DNA of 64,000 bases from Siphonodentalium dalli (lineage: Eukaryota; Mollusca; Scaphopoda; Gadilida; Siphonodentaliidae), in the NCBI GenBank assembly GCA_032622095.1, contig CP136064.1:147560864-147624863 (forward strand), written 5' to 3'. Below, one piece after another: positions 25,213-36,387 of this stretch (position 1 is the stretch's first letter; the number at the start of each line of letters is the position of its first letter). The notes under the pieces were generated by a model. The model was not told where the DNA came from, ran no database searches, and was given only the letters and a program-made list of their open reading frames with translations. A program made the translations under genes and the position numbers.

Positions 25213-25454
25213 GGGACACACTAATAGTTGTAGTCCGAGCCCGAGCTCGAGTCCAGTAAAATGTGTAGTTGGGATTTTCAATTTCGTATATTGTCGTTAA
25301 TATAATTCCAATAATGATGAATTTTGTTTTGTGGTAAGTTATGCCAATTACAAATAATGAAAACTAAAAAGATAATTTGTAAGTCTTATATTTCAACTTT
25401 TATCGACATTTTTCGTTCTCCAGCACACTAAAAGTTGTAGTTGGAATCAGCCTA
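25213..25454. repeat. MULE-like left inverted repeat, outer part
   Basis: Reverse complement of 49134-49375. The last two bases, TA, are the target of the inner insertion; the repeat continues at 48527-48571. Confidence 0.85.
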
Positions 25455-25469
25455 CCCAGATAGCATCCC

Positions 25470-27330
25470 TACGTTGATCCAACGTAAAATCAACCGTTGG
25501 CTCAACGTTGATTCAACGTTGAAATAACGTTGATATAACGTTGGCGATTGGTCCAGTTTGCTCGTGGACGTGAACGTAGAATCAACGGTTGAGTCAACGT
25601 TGAATCAACGTTGGAAAACTAACGTTGAATTTTGGGACGTTGTATCAACGTTGAATCAACGTTGGAAAAATATTGGAAACCTAACGTTGAATTTTTGGAC
25701 GTTCGCTCAACGTTGAATCGACGTTGGGATAATGTTGGAAACCTAACGTTGAATTTTGGGACGTTCACTCAACGTTGAATCAACGTTGAAATAACGTTGG
25801 AATCCTAACGTTGATTTTTTGTTATGTTAGCTCAATGTTGAATCAACATTGGGATAACGTTGCAAAGCTGACATTAATTGACATTGGGATAATGTTGGAA
25901 ATCTAACATTGAATTTTTGGGACATTCGATCAACGTTGAATCAACGTTGAATTAACGTTGGAAATCTAACGTTTAATTTCTGGACGTTATTTTAACGTTG
26001 AATCAACGTTGGGATAACGTTTGAAAGCTAACGTTGTATTTCGGGACATTATCTTAACGTTGAATCTAAGTTGATATAACGTTGGAAACCTAACGTTGAA
26101 TTTCTGGATGTTATTTTAACGTTGAATCAACGTTGAAATAACGTTAGAAATCTAACGGTTTAATTTTTGAACGTTCATTCTACGTTGAATCAATGTTGAA
26201 ATAACGTTGAAAACCTAACGTTGAATTTCTGGATGTTATTTTAACGTTGAATCAACGTTGAAATAACGTTAGAAATCTAACGGTTTAATTTTTGGACGTT
26301 CATTCTATGTTGAATCAATGTTGAAATAACGTTGGAAACCTAACGTTGAATTTCTGGACGTTATTTTAACGTTGAATCAACGTTGGGATAACGTTTGAAA
26401 GCTAACGTTGAATTTCGGGACATTATCTTAACGTTGAATCTACGTTGATATAACGTTGGAAACCTAACGTTGAATTTCTGGATGTTATTTTAACGTTGAA
26501 TCAACGTTGAAATAACGTTAGAAATCTAACGGTTTAATTTTTGGACGTTCATTCTACGTTCAATGTTGAAATAACGTTGGAAACCTAACGTTGAATTTCT
26601 GGATGTTATTTTAACGTTGAATCAACGTTGAAATAACGTTAGAAATCTAACGGTTTAATTTTTGGACGTTCATTCTACGTTGAATCAATGTTGAAATAAC
26701 GTTGGAAACCTAACATTGAATTTCTGGACGTTATTTTAACGTTGAATCAACGTTGGGATAACGTTTGAAAGCTAACGTTGAATTTCGGGACGTTATCTTA
26801 ACGTTGAATCTACGTTGATATAACGTTGGAAACCTAACGTTGAATTTCTGGATGTTATTTTAACGTTGAATCAACGTTGAAATAACGTTAGAAATCTAAC
26901 GGTTTAATTTTTGGACGTTCATTCTACGTTGAATCAATGTTGAAATAACGTTGGAAACCTAACGTTGAATTTCTGGATGTTATTTTAACGTTGAATCAAC
27001 GTTGAAATAACGTTGGAAACCTAACGTTGAATTTCGGGACGTTATCTTAACGTTGTATTAATGTTGAAAACCTAACGCTGAATTTTAATACGTTGAATCT
27101 ACGTTGAAATAACGTTGGAAACCTAACGTTCACTTTTGTAATGTTTGATCAACATTGAATCAACGTTACAATAACGTTAGAATTCTAACAGTTTAATTTT
27201 TGGACTTTCGTTCAACGTTGAATCAATGTTGAAATAACGTTATTTTAACGTTGAATCTACATTGAATTAATGTTGGAAACCTAACGCTGAATTTTGATAC
27301 GTTGAAATAACGTTGGAAACTTTATTCACA
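25470..27330. repeat. AACGTT minisatellite, left, higher-order
   Basis: The palindrome CAACGTTG or its variants recurs throughout, in units of about 122 bp. A higher-order period of about 372 bp is shown by TGGACGTTATTTTAACG at 25981, 26355 and 26725. It lies just inside the left terminus of the 23-kb element and has no coding content. Confidence 0.95.
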
Positions 27331-27365
27331 TTCCAAGGATGAAAATAGGTCAATAAATACATTAA

Positions 27366-27612
27366 CCATTTCATGACAGGAGCTGCGCTGCTGCAGCATT
27401 ATCAATATACGAGTACCCAATAGGAAGCATTGCATGTACATGTATAATGTATTTATAAGAGACCGCACTGGCTTACAAGGTCAAGGTAAATATTGTAAGG
27501 TCAATGGATTCTTTTATATATGAGAGACTCCCTATGGGAGACTCACATTTATAAGAGAATGCATTGGCACAGGGTTATCGCAAAATTTCAGGAAGCTCCA
27601 GTCATGGAAGGG
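27366..27612. mobile_element. TTAA-flanked MITE, copy 1
   Basis: TTAA at 27362-27365 and 27613-27616 bound inverted ends CCATTTCATGACAGGAG and CTCCAGTCATGGAAGGG. The interior has GAGACTCCC...GGGAGACTC and TTATAAGAGA hairpins shared with copies at 30281 and 37696. TTAA targets are used by piggyBac and Kolobok types. Confidence 0.85.
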
Positions 27613-27616
27613 TTAA

Positions 27617-28745
27617 AGTATATGGACTCTATATTAAATTATACTCTAAAAGACATACGTGTAATGGAAGTTACAGAATTTTTATAATAAATTTTCAAAT
27701 TCTGCACTTAAAAGCGCTATTACAGTACTACTAGTAGTACCATCTATAACAGGATAAATGTAAAAATTAACACAATTTAATGTTATTTATAAATTTTCGG
27801 ATTATAGCAAACAGTTATTAATAAGTAAAAACTGAACATTATACCTGAGTCGCTTTAAAGCTTGTTGGGATTATTTTCATGGTAAAATCATTAGAAATAA
27901 AACATTTATTCTATATTTAAAAGCATATTATGTTTTATAGATTTTTTTCAAATAAATTTCAATGCATTTAATGACAGAATCATATCCTGTTCCATATTTA
28001 GTGGAATTTAGGTAGCAGTAGCAAACACCGAGTTTTTTGTAGAGTATTCTCTGCATTTCTCTCCGCACTTGTCCATACACAGTGACTGGAATAAACTGTT
28101 TACATTTAAATAACAGGACACAACAATCACATGATGTGATACCATGCAGTGTAAAAGATTATTCACTCCAGAATCTCCAGATGTTATCAATGTGGATTAT
28201 ACATATCACATATTAATCCTGAAGCATGTCATCAATGGGCTATTGAATTCTGTCAGATAATCCAAGTGTTGACATCTTAACATTTCTCACACATTTACTA
28301 ATACATGTACTGGTACTGGTGTCAAGAGAAAATCTCAGGATTGATCTATGAAGAGACCCAAGGTGTTCTCAAAGTATTTTCACATAACTGTCCTTAATTC
28401 ACAGCATCAAGTAATATCACAGTCATTAATACTTCATACAGAATTCCATGCACCAATCCCGTATTACCAAGAAACTATATCCTCCTGCCAATTGGCCCAG
28501 TTTACTTCTTGAAATTTGATTTACCATATCCATCAATAACATCTCTCCATACTAGTACAACGAACAGTTGTGAACTCTTTTCAGCTATCAATGGTCTCCT
28601 CTGAACAATTCAATAATCACACCAAACCAGTTATCAATAAGAGTTTCATGACTTATGCTTGCTCCATCTGGCTCCATCAGCCTTTACCTGGAATATAAAC
28701 AGAACAATAAATTGAAAGGTGTTTTGGACTTGGACGGTGCAATTG
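27617..28745. other. AT-rich DNA, no gene seen
   Basis: No domain-bearing frame or repeat was recognised. Confidence 0.45.
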
Positions 28746-28838
28746 GACCATGTCTTCTCGGTCCACAAACAGCTTGTGATATCAGTTGCATCAACCCAAC
28801 TGATATCCCAAGCTGTTGTGGACCGAGAAGACTTGGTC
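28746..28838. other. Long hairpin, 43-bp stem, 8-nt loop
   Basis: The arms are 28746-28788 and 28797-28838. They pair with one bulge and about two mismatches around CTTCTCGGTCCACAA and ATATCAGTTG. It could be a microRNA-like precursor or a tiny palindromic transposon remnant. I do not recognise a known mature microRNA in it. Confidence 0.7.
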
Positions 28839-29569
28839 TAGACTGAATGGGGGACCACTATGGACAAATTTGAGGCTATTATTTACATTACCAGGGATTT
28901 TGTATAGCATTCCCAACCAATACATGTCTTTTCATTGTACATTGGTTTAGATTAGAAATTGGAAATCCAGTTAAATCAAGCCCTGATTATTAACAAATTC
29001 AGTAATATTTTGACAGTTTCCAATGTTTCGAACAGCATTGATAAAAAATAACATATAGTTCGAAAAATTAGGAAAAATGTTAATGCTGTGGCATGATAGA
29101 TGCTACATGTTGCCACGGCGTTTCCCACAGCATTGCTTGTTGCCATGGCCAATTTAACCCTTTCAAGAAGGGAGTTGCGCTGGATAAATTTGATAGTTCC
29201 CATCTATAGGTCATCTTGAAGCTACATGTACATCTGAAGTTTGGTGAAGATCGAATGAGTGATGCGGCCTGTAGGGATGCCGAAGGAATTTGTTGACGCA
29301 TGCACGATGGTCGCCATCCCATGGCAATAGCTCAAACTTTACATTGTAAAGTTGAGCTAAAAATGGACAAAAACACCACAAAAAGGCATTTTTAGAAAGT
29401 CAATTCTAAGGATTCATAGGGCCTTAAGTTGATATTCTACACCATGTCTTTGGAAATTCCTTCACAAGAGTGTTCAACCATGTATACTTGAGTGATTATG
29501 AGAAATACAGGGAATGTCATGGACATATATTTATTGAGTTGTATGACCACAAATTTGCTATTTCATCAC
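28839..29569. repeat. Non-coding DNA with one copy of the CATCACCAAACTTC family
   Basis: About 29150-29300 reads as a reverse copy of the family seen at 8891-10290, with TGAAGTTTGGTGAAGATCGA and GATAGTTCCCATC. GTTGCCACGG and GTTGCCATGG half X-boxes lie near 29108 and 29138. No gene. Confidence 0.5.
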
Positions 29570-29720
29570 CAAGCCTTGAAATAGGGTGTCTGTCATTTGC
29601 AGAATGAGGTCCCCAGAGGGTGAATTTAGTGATGCTACCCCGCATAGTGGGCTAGCATCAGCAAATTCACCCTCTGGGGACCTCATTCTGCAAATGACAG
29701 ACACCCTATTTCAAGGCTTG
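29570..29720. mobile_element. Palindromic MITE, 151 bp, 8-bp target duplication
   Basis: The element starts CAAGCCTTGAAATAGGG and ends with the complement. The arms pair for about 65 bp around a short centre. TTCATCAC occurs immediately on both sides (29562-29569 and 29721-29728), the 8-bp length typical of hAT insertions. A degenerate relative is at about 50055-50155. Confidence 0.9.
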
Positions 29721-29728
29721 TTCATCAC

Positions 29729-30276
29729 ACCAGTTCATTTTTGTGCACAATCTAGAGAGGACATAACTAAAACAACAAGATATCCCTTCATTTTTCTTTA
29801 GTTTTCAAAATATAATAAGACCATAAAAAATGGATTTTAGCTAATTTGATAAATTTTGGCTCTGAAATCAGATAAACTCCCAATTTTGGAGGCACATAAC
29901 CACTGACATAACTAAAAAATTATTCAACGTATCTGAGAAAGGTTTTCTGTTCTGCAATCATGATTGTGTACTCTATAAAATGGATATATAAATGGATGGT
30001 CTTGTGAAATAAAGTTTTTTATAAACATTCATGAAAAGCCATACATTGAGTATTTGACCAAATTTACTTAACAAATTCTCAAAATTCGCCTTTCTTGATT
30101 CTTTTTGATTTTTAGTATGTTGCTTGTGATGACGCCAAACAAAAATAGGGGGGGTGGCTTTTCATTTTATTTTATTTTTTCATTTTATTTTCTACTTTGC
30201 TCAAAATAAATATGAATATCCCCAGACTCAGACTGCTTCTCCTTATTTTTAATGTACTATACTATTTTAGCATGAG
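29729..30276. other. AT-rich DNA, no gene seen
   Basis: No coding or repeat structure recognised apart from T-rich runs near 30170. Confidence 0.45.
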
Positions 30277-30280
30277 TTAA

Positions 30281-30478
30281 CCCTTTCATGACTGGAGTTT
30301 CCTGAAATTTCCTGACAACCCTGTACTAGTATTGGCCAAACAATATTTACCTTGACCTTGTAAGCCAGTACATTCTCTTACATATGTGAGGCTCCCTATG
30401 GGAGACTCACATATATAAGAGAATACCCTGGCACAGGATCTTTAATGCTGCACCAGCGCAGCTCCAGTCATGAAAGGA
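30281..30478. mobile_element. TTAA-flanked MITE, copy 2
   Basis: TTAA at 30277-30280 and 30479-30482 bounds CCCTTTCATGACTGGAG and CTCCAGTCATGAAAGGA. The interior is the reverse complement of much of copy 1, including GGGAGACTCACATATATAAG. Confidence 0.9.
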
Positions 30479-30579
30479 TTAATGTACTTATTCCCACTCA
30501 GGAACTTTGTGAACATTGCAATTAGTTTGAGGTGAAATTATAAATGCACTGGACTAAAAGGATTTAGTCATACAAAGAG

Positions 30580-31000
30580 TAAAATCCAAGATGGCTGCTA
30601 GTGGTCATGTTTTTAAATGAATTAGGAAATAATCGATATCTCCCATCTAGAGGTCACCCCAGAGATCCATATGAAGTTTGGTGGCGATCAGATGAGGGAT
30701 GTGGTATGTCGTGTGTGCCAAAGAATTTAGTCATGCAAAGAGTAAAATGCCCATGATTTTTTCAAATTAGATACCGATATATGCGGGCTGCGCCGCTGCA
30801 GGGTGTGTCGATGGATTCAAATTTGAAATCCAAGATTTTCTACAGCTATCTTGGATTTTACTCTTTGCAATGTTTGCATGACTAAATTCTTTGGCACACC
30901 CTGCAGACAACATCCCTCATCCGATCATCACCAGACTTCACATGGAACATCGGGGTGACCACTAGCTTGGAGCCATCTTGAATTTTAATTTATATATATA
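30580..31000. repeat. Inverted pair of the CATCACCAAACTTC family
   Basis: 30580-30755 and 30845-31000 are reverse complements of each other, sharing GATGAGGGATGT, GTGCCAAAGAATTTAGTCATG and AAGAGTAAAATCCAAGAT. The arms are separated by about 90 bp. Confidence 0.8.
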
Positions 31001-31045
31001 TCTCTTCGTGTTCATATCTAGACATTTAACTTTCAGCATTCCTAA

Positions 31046-31400
31046 TCACTCCATACTCTTGGGCTCCAAATAAACATGCATGCATGTTTATTATTTTCTT
31101 GGGAAATTTCCCCCCTGCACAGTGCTAATTTAGGTCTGCACGTCTATTAATTTTGAGGCTATGAAAATTGAAATCAGCACAAATTCAAGATTTCTAAATG
31201 ATTCTGATACTCTTGAGTGCCTAATAAATGTACAGGGTGGAATAATAGTACAGGTTGGAAAATGTCGCATAACTGAATAATAGTACAGGGCAGAATAAAC
31301 GTACAGACTGGAAATATTAGTACCGGCGTAACAGTTTATCTCCCCCCCCCCCCTGAGTATCTTCCCCCCCGCCCTGGGTATCTTCCCCCCCCCCCCCCCA
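31046..31400. repeat. Fragments of the ACTCTTGAGTGCC element and poly-C tracts
   Basis: 31050-31160 matches 39430-39555 (ACTCTTGGGCTCCAAATAAAC, then GCACAGTGCTAATTTAGGTC). 31207-31300 carries ACTCTTGAGTGCCTAATAAA and tandem AATAATAGTACAGG units. Poly-C runs with TGAGTATCTT lie at 31332-31400. Confidence 0.7.
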
Positions 31401-31521
31401 CTCATATATTTTTTTGTCCTCACTTATTTTATATTATTATGGTAAGAAATGCCGAGAAAACTATTAAAAAAAATAAAAAATTATTTTGAAGTTTAACTTA
31501 ACACAATAGTATAAATATCTC

Positions 31522-32081
31522 CAAATATTACCTTACGATTTTATCGTTTATTTTGCTTTATATTGTCATGAAATGGCGAGAAATTAACTTTATATGAGAA
31601 CAATTTAATAGAGTAAGAATTTGGGGTGGGGGGGGGGAATATCCAGGCCTGAGTATCTCCCCCCCCCCCCCCCCCCCCCCCACCCAGCGGCTACATATGA
31701 CAAAAATTAAACGTATGATTTTATTGCTTAATTTGCTTTATATAGTCATGAAATGGCGAGAAATTAACTTTATATGAGCAAAATTTGATCGAGTAAGAAT
31801 TTGGGGTGAGGGGGGGGGGGAGATACCCAGGCCTGAGTATCCCCCCCCCCACCTAGCAGCTACATATGACAAAAATTAAACATGATTTTATTGCTTAATT
31901 TGCTTTATATAGTCATGAAATGGCGAGAAATTAACTTTATATGAGCAAAATTTGATAGAATATGAATTTGGGGTTGGGGGGGGGGGGGGGAGATACCCAG
32001 GCCTGAGTATCTTCCCCCCACCCAGCACCTACATATGACAAAAATTAAACGTATGATTTTATTGCTTAATTTGCTTTATAT
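31522..32081. repeat. 169-bp satellite with G-run / palindrome / C-run, left block
   Basis: CTACATATGAC marks units at 31691, 31860 and 32029, a period of 169. Each unit contains TAGTCATGAAATGGCGAG, then a guanine run, a palindrome centred on CAGGCCTG flanked by GATAC/GTATC, and a cytosine run. The array is interrupted at 32082 by the hAT element and resumes at 36388. Confidence 0.9.
32074..32081. repeat. 8-bp target duplication of hAT, left
   Basis: CTTTATAT, repeated at 36380-36387. Confidence 0.9.
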
Positions 32082-35000
32082 TAGGGCTGGACGATATTAA
32101 CGAAAAAAAAACCCGCGATTTTTGGAAATTAAAACCGCGGTTAACGATATAATCGCGGTTTTTTTAAACAGATACTGGAGACTGAAAACAATTTGTCACT
32201 ATTCGAAAGAAACGCATATCATTATCATTAATTTAACAAGTAACGTCGGGAATAACATACACAACCACTCAACAAGTGACAACCTCGTGCTTGATCGATA
32301 TTCGGAATGAAAAGTAAATTCACTGGTTAAATTACGCTATTTGGCCGGACAATTTCGGTCCGGTCACTTGACATATTCTGGTTTATACCGGTAATTAGTA
32401 AACTCATTATCTCGTCTATGACAAAACTAAAAGCGTTCCATATTATATAGTATCCTTTGCTAACTCGGCATGGTATACTATGTTGAGTAGCTAATATATA
32501 TATATATGTTATTCCCGATGACACTCGAGTCGCTTGACAAATGGAAATGTGGTTTACTGACAAGACAAATTTGGTCAGTCTTTCAGCAAAGTTCAAACAC
32601 GCATAGTACATAATCTTTGGAATTCGATCAAGCAAAGACACCATGTTTTTTGGGCGGATTTGAAGCTCTAATTCAATTAATTGGTTTTAACCAATCGCAG
32701 TCAATGATTTCTTCTGGAACCCGGGGAAGAGGTCAGAGGGCGGTTACTTGAACCAATAATTTATTCTGTTTATTTACAGTTTTACACACTTTTCGTGACT
32801 TAAAAGCGCTAATTCTTTTAAATTTCTAAATATAATGTGTGACAAATTAGTCCCCGACAAGCTGTCGCGTGCGCTCACTGATACGTAATTCACAGGCGTG
32901 ACATTATTACTTTTAATTCACCGAGAAATATTTATAAATCTCCGCAAAGTCAGCTTAAGGCTACGTGTGTAATAAATTGTGAAAATGCACGTCACAATTT
33001 CACAAAAAGATATCCCAATTGCGACCATCCATTCGCACTGATTACTAAACTAGCTTGCAGTATGGAGCATCAGTTTATGTGCGTGCAGAACCATACAAAG
33101 TACTATTGCCCCCCCCCCCCCCCCCCCACATGTAGTACCATTGTAAGCGGTACGTAACAATTACGTTCAATATGCTGTGTATTTAGAGTTATCCTTCCTG
33201 TATCGGGATTCGATGTCACACACATCAAAGAGCCACCGCACGCCCTGACAAACATTGCGTCATTGGCACGTGACAATTCACACCTCGACAACTCAGTGTC
33301 AGGCTGACAGCCGCCTGATAAGCCGTGATTGATATTGACGAAAGTAAGCGTGTTATTTCACAACGCGTTTCACGATCATTGACTGTTTGTGAGGACTCAA
33401 TAAGATCTCATGACGATACACAGGGAAGTCGGAGGGTTTGTGCAATATTGAGAGCGAAAGGGGGACGTATTTTGGGTTTTCATATTCCCTTCCCTAATTT
33501 CGTTAGTCGTTCTAAATGGTGTTTAAATATGATGATTGGATATTGAAAAAGCAGGACACGGGAATAGGTATTACACTTGGGAAAGTTATGTAAATAAACA
33601 AGCACTGGCACTCATATTTTTTTTTTCAAATTGGGAATTTCGTAAAGTTAAACAATGAACACAAAATGTCTGTCAGGAACAGTATCAACTCTATCGAGAG
33701 TCATGACTTCAGCCAACTCACGATATTTTAGTCACGAATGAGATACTTTCACTCAGGTAAGTTTTTGGTCAGGAATACCAACATGTTCACCTTATCGGGG
33801 TTCAGACAGGAACGTTTCTTTGTTACTACGTTCCCAGCTGTACTGAAAAGTCGCTCAGAAGCGCAGCTCGTGGCCTGAATGCATAAATACTTTTTAGCTA
33901 ACACTGCTAATTTCGGAAATATTTTACAGTTGAGCTTCCACCAGTTCAGTGGATCCTCTTCTTTGTCTACCTCTGGGAACATCAAATAGCTTTCCATTTC
34001 TTTGCTGCATGCGTCGACTAGTTCTTTCTTTGGGTCAGACTGTTTGTCGGTGGATTGTGACGAAGAAGCCAAATTAGCCGATTTGAAAAAATCACTCAAG
34101 GATTTTTTTTTTTTAGCAGGTGGTTCAGATAGACCCAAGTCAGTAGCTGTCTTATCAGGTATTTTCCCATCTTGGCATTTTTCCATATTCATTGTGACTG
34201 CCTCTGAGATGACACTGTCTGTTAACATCTTTCGTTTGGTGGTATTTATATATTCAGTTTTGAACCTCGGGTCGAGTATACTTGCCCGTTCAATGATGTT
34301 TCGAACTTCACCATCGGCACCATCGCTGTATTTCGCTATTATATAGTTCAGTGCCCTTGATTTTATATCTGTTGTAAGTTCGCTGTCGCCTTCCTTCGCT
34401 TTCATGATATCATTTTCAAACAGACTGAGAACGGGCAAAACATATGAAATGGTGACATGATGTTCGCCCGAAAGAATGTCAGTAAACTCTGCTAGTGGCT
34501 GAAGGGCAGCATTCATTGACTCAAGTACAGCAATATCTTGCCATTTTGGGATTAGGTGTGTTGCTTTTCTATCAGCGCTCAAGACTTTGACTATTGCCTT
34601 TTCCTGCTCGAGGATTCGGGAGATCATTTTATGCTTCGAGCCCCACCGTGTGTCACAAGCTGTCACAAGTGCATGAGATGGAAGACCCATTTCCAGCTGT
34701 GCCTCTGTCAGATCCCTCTTCTTTTTCCAGCTGTGGCTGAAATGTGTGACTATTTTGGAAACAACACCTGTCGCCCTACTCATTCGGTCATCTTTACTAT
34801 CAAGCCCTTTATTTACTGCTAAGTTCAGTCTATGGCCAAAGCAAGACATTCGTGTCCACTTGTTAAATTCAACTGCCGAAATAGCATTTGCTGCATTATC
34901 AGATGTCGCAGCAACCAATTTCGATTCCGGAAGCCCCCATTGGGCTAGAATTTCCCTCATAGCGTCCCCAATCATTGGGCCTGTGTGATCTTCGGGTGCA

Positions 35001-36379
35001 AATAACGTTTCCAAGCAGTTTGATTGCAACTTCCAGTGTGGGTCTATGTAATGCACCGTTAGGCTCATATATGGGGCTTTTGATATACTTGTCCACATAT
35101 CGGTTGTAATGGAGAAGTATTCCATGTCGTTTGTCAGTGATTCACGTAGACCGTCCCTCGTTTCATTATACAGTGTTGGGATGGCAATTTTTGAGAAATA
35201 TTTCCTACTGGGCATGTCATATCTGGCATCAAATTCGGTTAACATTTTGCGAAAGCCACTTTTTTCAACTGTATAGATGGGAAGCATGTCTTTGGCGATA
35301 CAATGGGTGACAGAATTCGTCAATTTTCGCCACCGCTTGCCATTTTTGTCATATTTCTGACCCTTGGTGAAAGAATCTGAAATTGAGGGCTGAGCCTGAG
35401 ATTCGTTGTCCCCACCACCTTTGATGCCGACAATAGACTTCGTGGCGGGTCTCTTAGTTGATTGTGATGCTTTTGCATATTCTACAGGGTGACGTAATTT
35501 GAGATGATTATACAAATTTGTCGTGTTTCCATCTTTTGCAGAAATTATCTTTGAGCATAGTTTGCATGAAGGCTTGTCGAAATTCAGGGATTTTGTTTCT
35601 CCCTCTGGACCCTCTTCCAGGAACCCAAAGTAGGCCCAAACTGGCGAAGTAATTTTTTTTTTCACGACAAATGTCTTAGAATTATCGGCTGCCATTGTTG
35701 TTTTGAAAATGGCGGTTACAAAACATTTGGCATGGAAAGGGATGTCACTCTTTAAGACTCTTGTTAATATGTCGGAGAATGATCAAAGGGGAGTAACTGA
35801 ATATTTTTATACACTGTTTCTGAGCCTGCGAAACGATATATACACAAAGGTACACTGGTTAACATAAACGCTTATGACCAGTCGACTACTCGCTTTGATG
35901 AGTGCACTTTGTACTTTTTATGTCATGCTACAATATAGCTACACATTGCCATGGACAGTGAGTGACGTCTTTGCAACATTGTGTCAAAGCGGGTGTTTCT
36001 CACGGTTGCGTAATCATATAACCACGCTGCACCGAATGAACTGTGTTCTCCAATTCCCAATCAACACGCAAAATGTGGACCATACTTACTTGATTCAAGC
36101 CCAATGCTCCCGGAGCCTCGTTCCCGATCTGACCCTGTTCTCTGGTATGTGTGTGTTTTGATTGCACGCGTGAGGCCTGGATGTTATACGCTGGGATTTT
36201 AAAACTTAAATAACTCGATTTAGGCTTAGAGTTAAATTATTTATTTGTACACGTTTATGATCGACTGGCACCCATTGATTGCCGACGATATTACGATTAT
36301 TTTATTTTAGACGATATTACTGACGATATTGAAATTTTAACCGGGTACTGCCGATTAATCGGGAAACCGCCCAGCACAA
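32082..36379 (-). mobile_element. hAT transposon, apparently autonomous, 4298 bp
   Basis: The termini are short imperfect inverted repeats. The left starts TAGGGCTGGACGAT and the complement of the right starts TTGTGCTGGGCGGT, 10 of 14 matching. The 8-bp duplication CTTTATAT lies outside both. Removing the element and one duplication restores the host satellite period to exactly 169 bp (53 + 116). It carries one long transposase frame on the minus strand, about 0.7 kb of upstream and 1.7 kb of downstream non-coding DNA. A poly-C run lies at 33108-33127. Mobility has not been shown but no defect is visible. Confidence 0.9.
33749..35695 (-). CDS. hAT transposase with BED zinc finger (ZBED-like), 648 aa
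   Basis: A single uninterrupted frame. An N-terminal BED finger (about residues 15-70) has C44, C47, H64 and H69. The RNase-H-like core shows TTDMWTS (D199), SDNAAN (D266) and the CFGHRLNL block with C285 and H288. The C-terminal hAT dimerisation region (about 570-645) contains SCASERLFSTAG, whose Glu (about 614) is the expected third catalytic residue. Length is normal for the family. The start is the ATG at 35695 in ACAATGG context; upstream sequence lies inside the transposon. It would cut and paste its own element. Because it sits inside matched hAT termini with a target duplication, I prefer an active transposon to a domesticated ZBED host gene. Confidence 0.93.
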   Translation of the reverse strand: MAADNSKTFVVKKKITSPVWAYFGFLEEGPEGETKSLNFDKPSCKLCSKIISAKDGNTTNLYNHLKLRHPVEYAKASQSTKRPATKSIVGIKGGGDNESQAQPSISDSFTKGQKYDKNGKRWRKLTNSVTHCIAKDMLPIYTVEKSGFRKMLTEFDARYDMPSRKYFSKIAIPTLYNETRDGLRESLTNDMEYFSITTDMWTSISKAPYMSLTVHYIDPHWKLQSNCLETLFAPEDHTGPMIGDAMREILAQWGLPESKLVAATSDNAANAISAVEFNKWTRMSCFGHRLNLAVNKGLDSKDDRMSRATGVVSKIVTHFSHSWKKKRDLTEAQLEMGLPSHALVTACDTRWGSKHKMISRILEQEKAIVKVLSADRKATHLIPKWQDIAVLESMNAALQPLAEFTDILSGEHHVTISYVLPVLSLFENDIMKAKEGDSELTTDIKSRALNYIIAKYSDGADGEVRNIIERASILDPRFKTEYINTTKRKMLTDSVISEAVTMNMEKCQDGKIPDKTATDLGLSEPPAKKKKSLSDFFKSANLASSSQSTDKQSDPKKELVDACSKEMESYLMFPEVDKEEDPLNWWKLNCKIFPKLAVLAKKYLCIQATSCASERLFSTAGNVVTKKRSCLNPDKVNMLVFLTKNLPE

Positions 36380-36387
36380 CTTTATAT
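36380..36387. repeat. 8-bp target duplication of hAT, right
   Basis: CTTTATAT, matching 32074-32081. Confidence 0.9.

Noticed and set aside
25470-27330. CRISPR-like array
   Set aside because: Units are palindromic minisatellite without unique spacers, in a eukaryotic transposon context.
34002-35096. Plus- and minus-strand open frames overlapping the hAT transposase
   Set aside because: Shadows of the 648-codon frame without domains.
33749-35695. Domesticated ZBED host gene
   Set aside because: The frame lies inside hAT termini with a target duplication and in a satellite, so it is an element-borne transposase.
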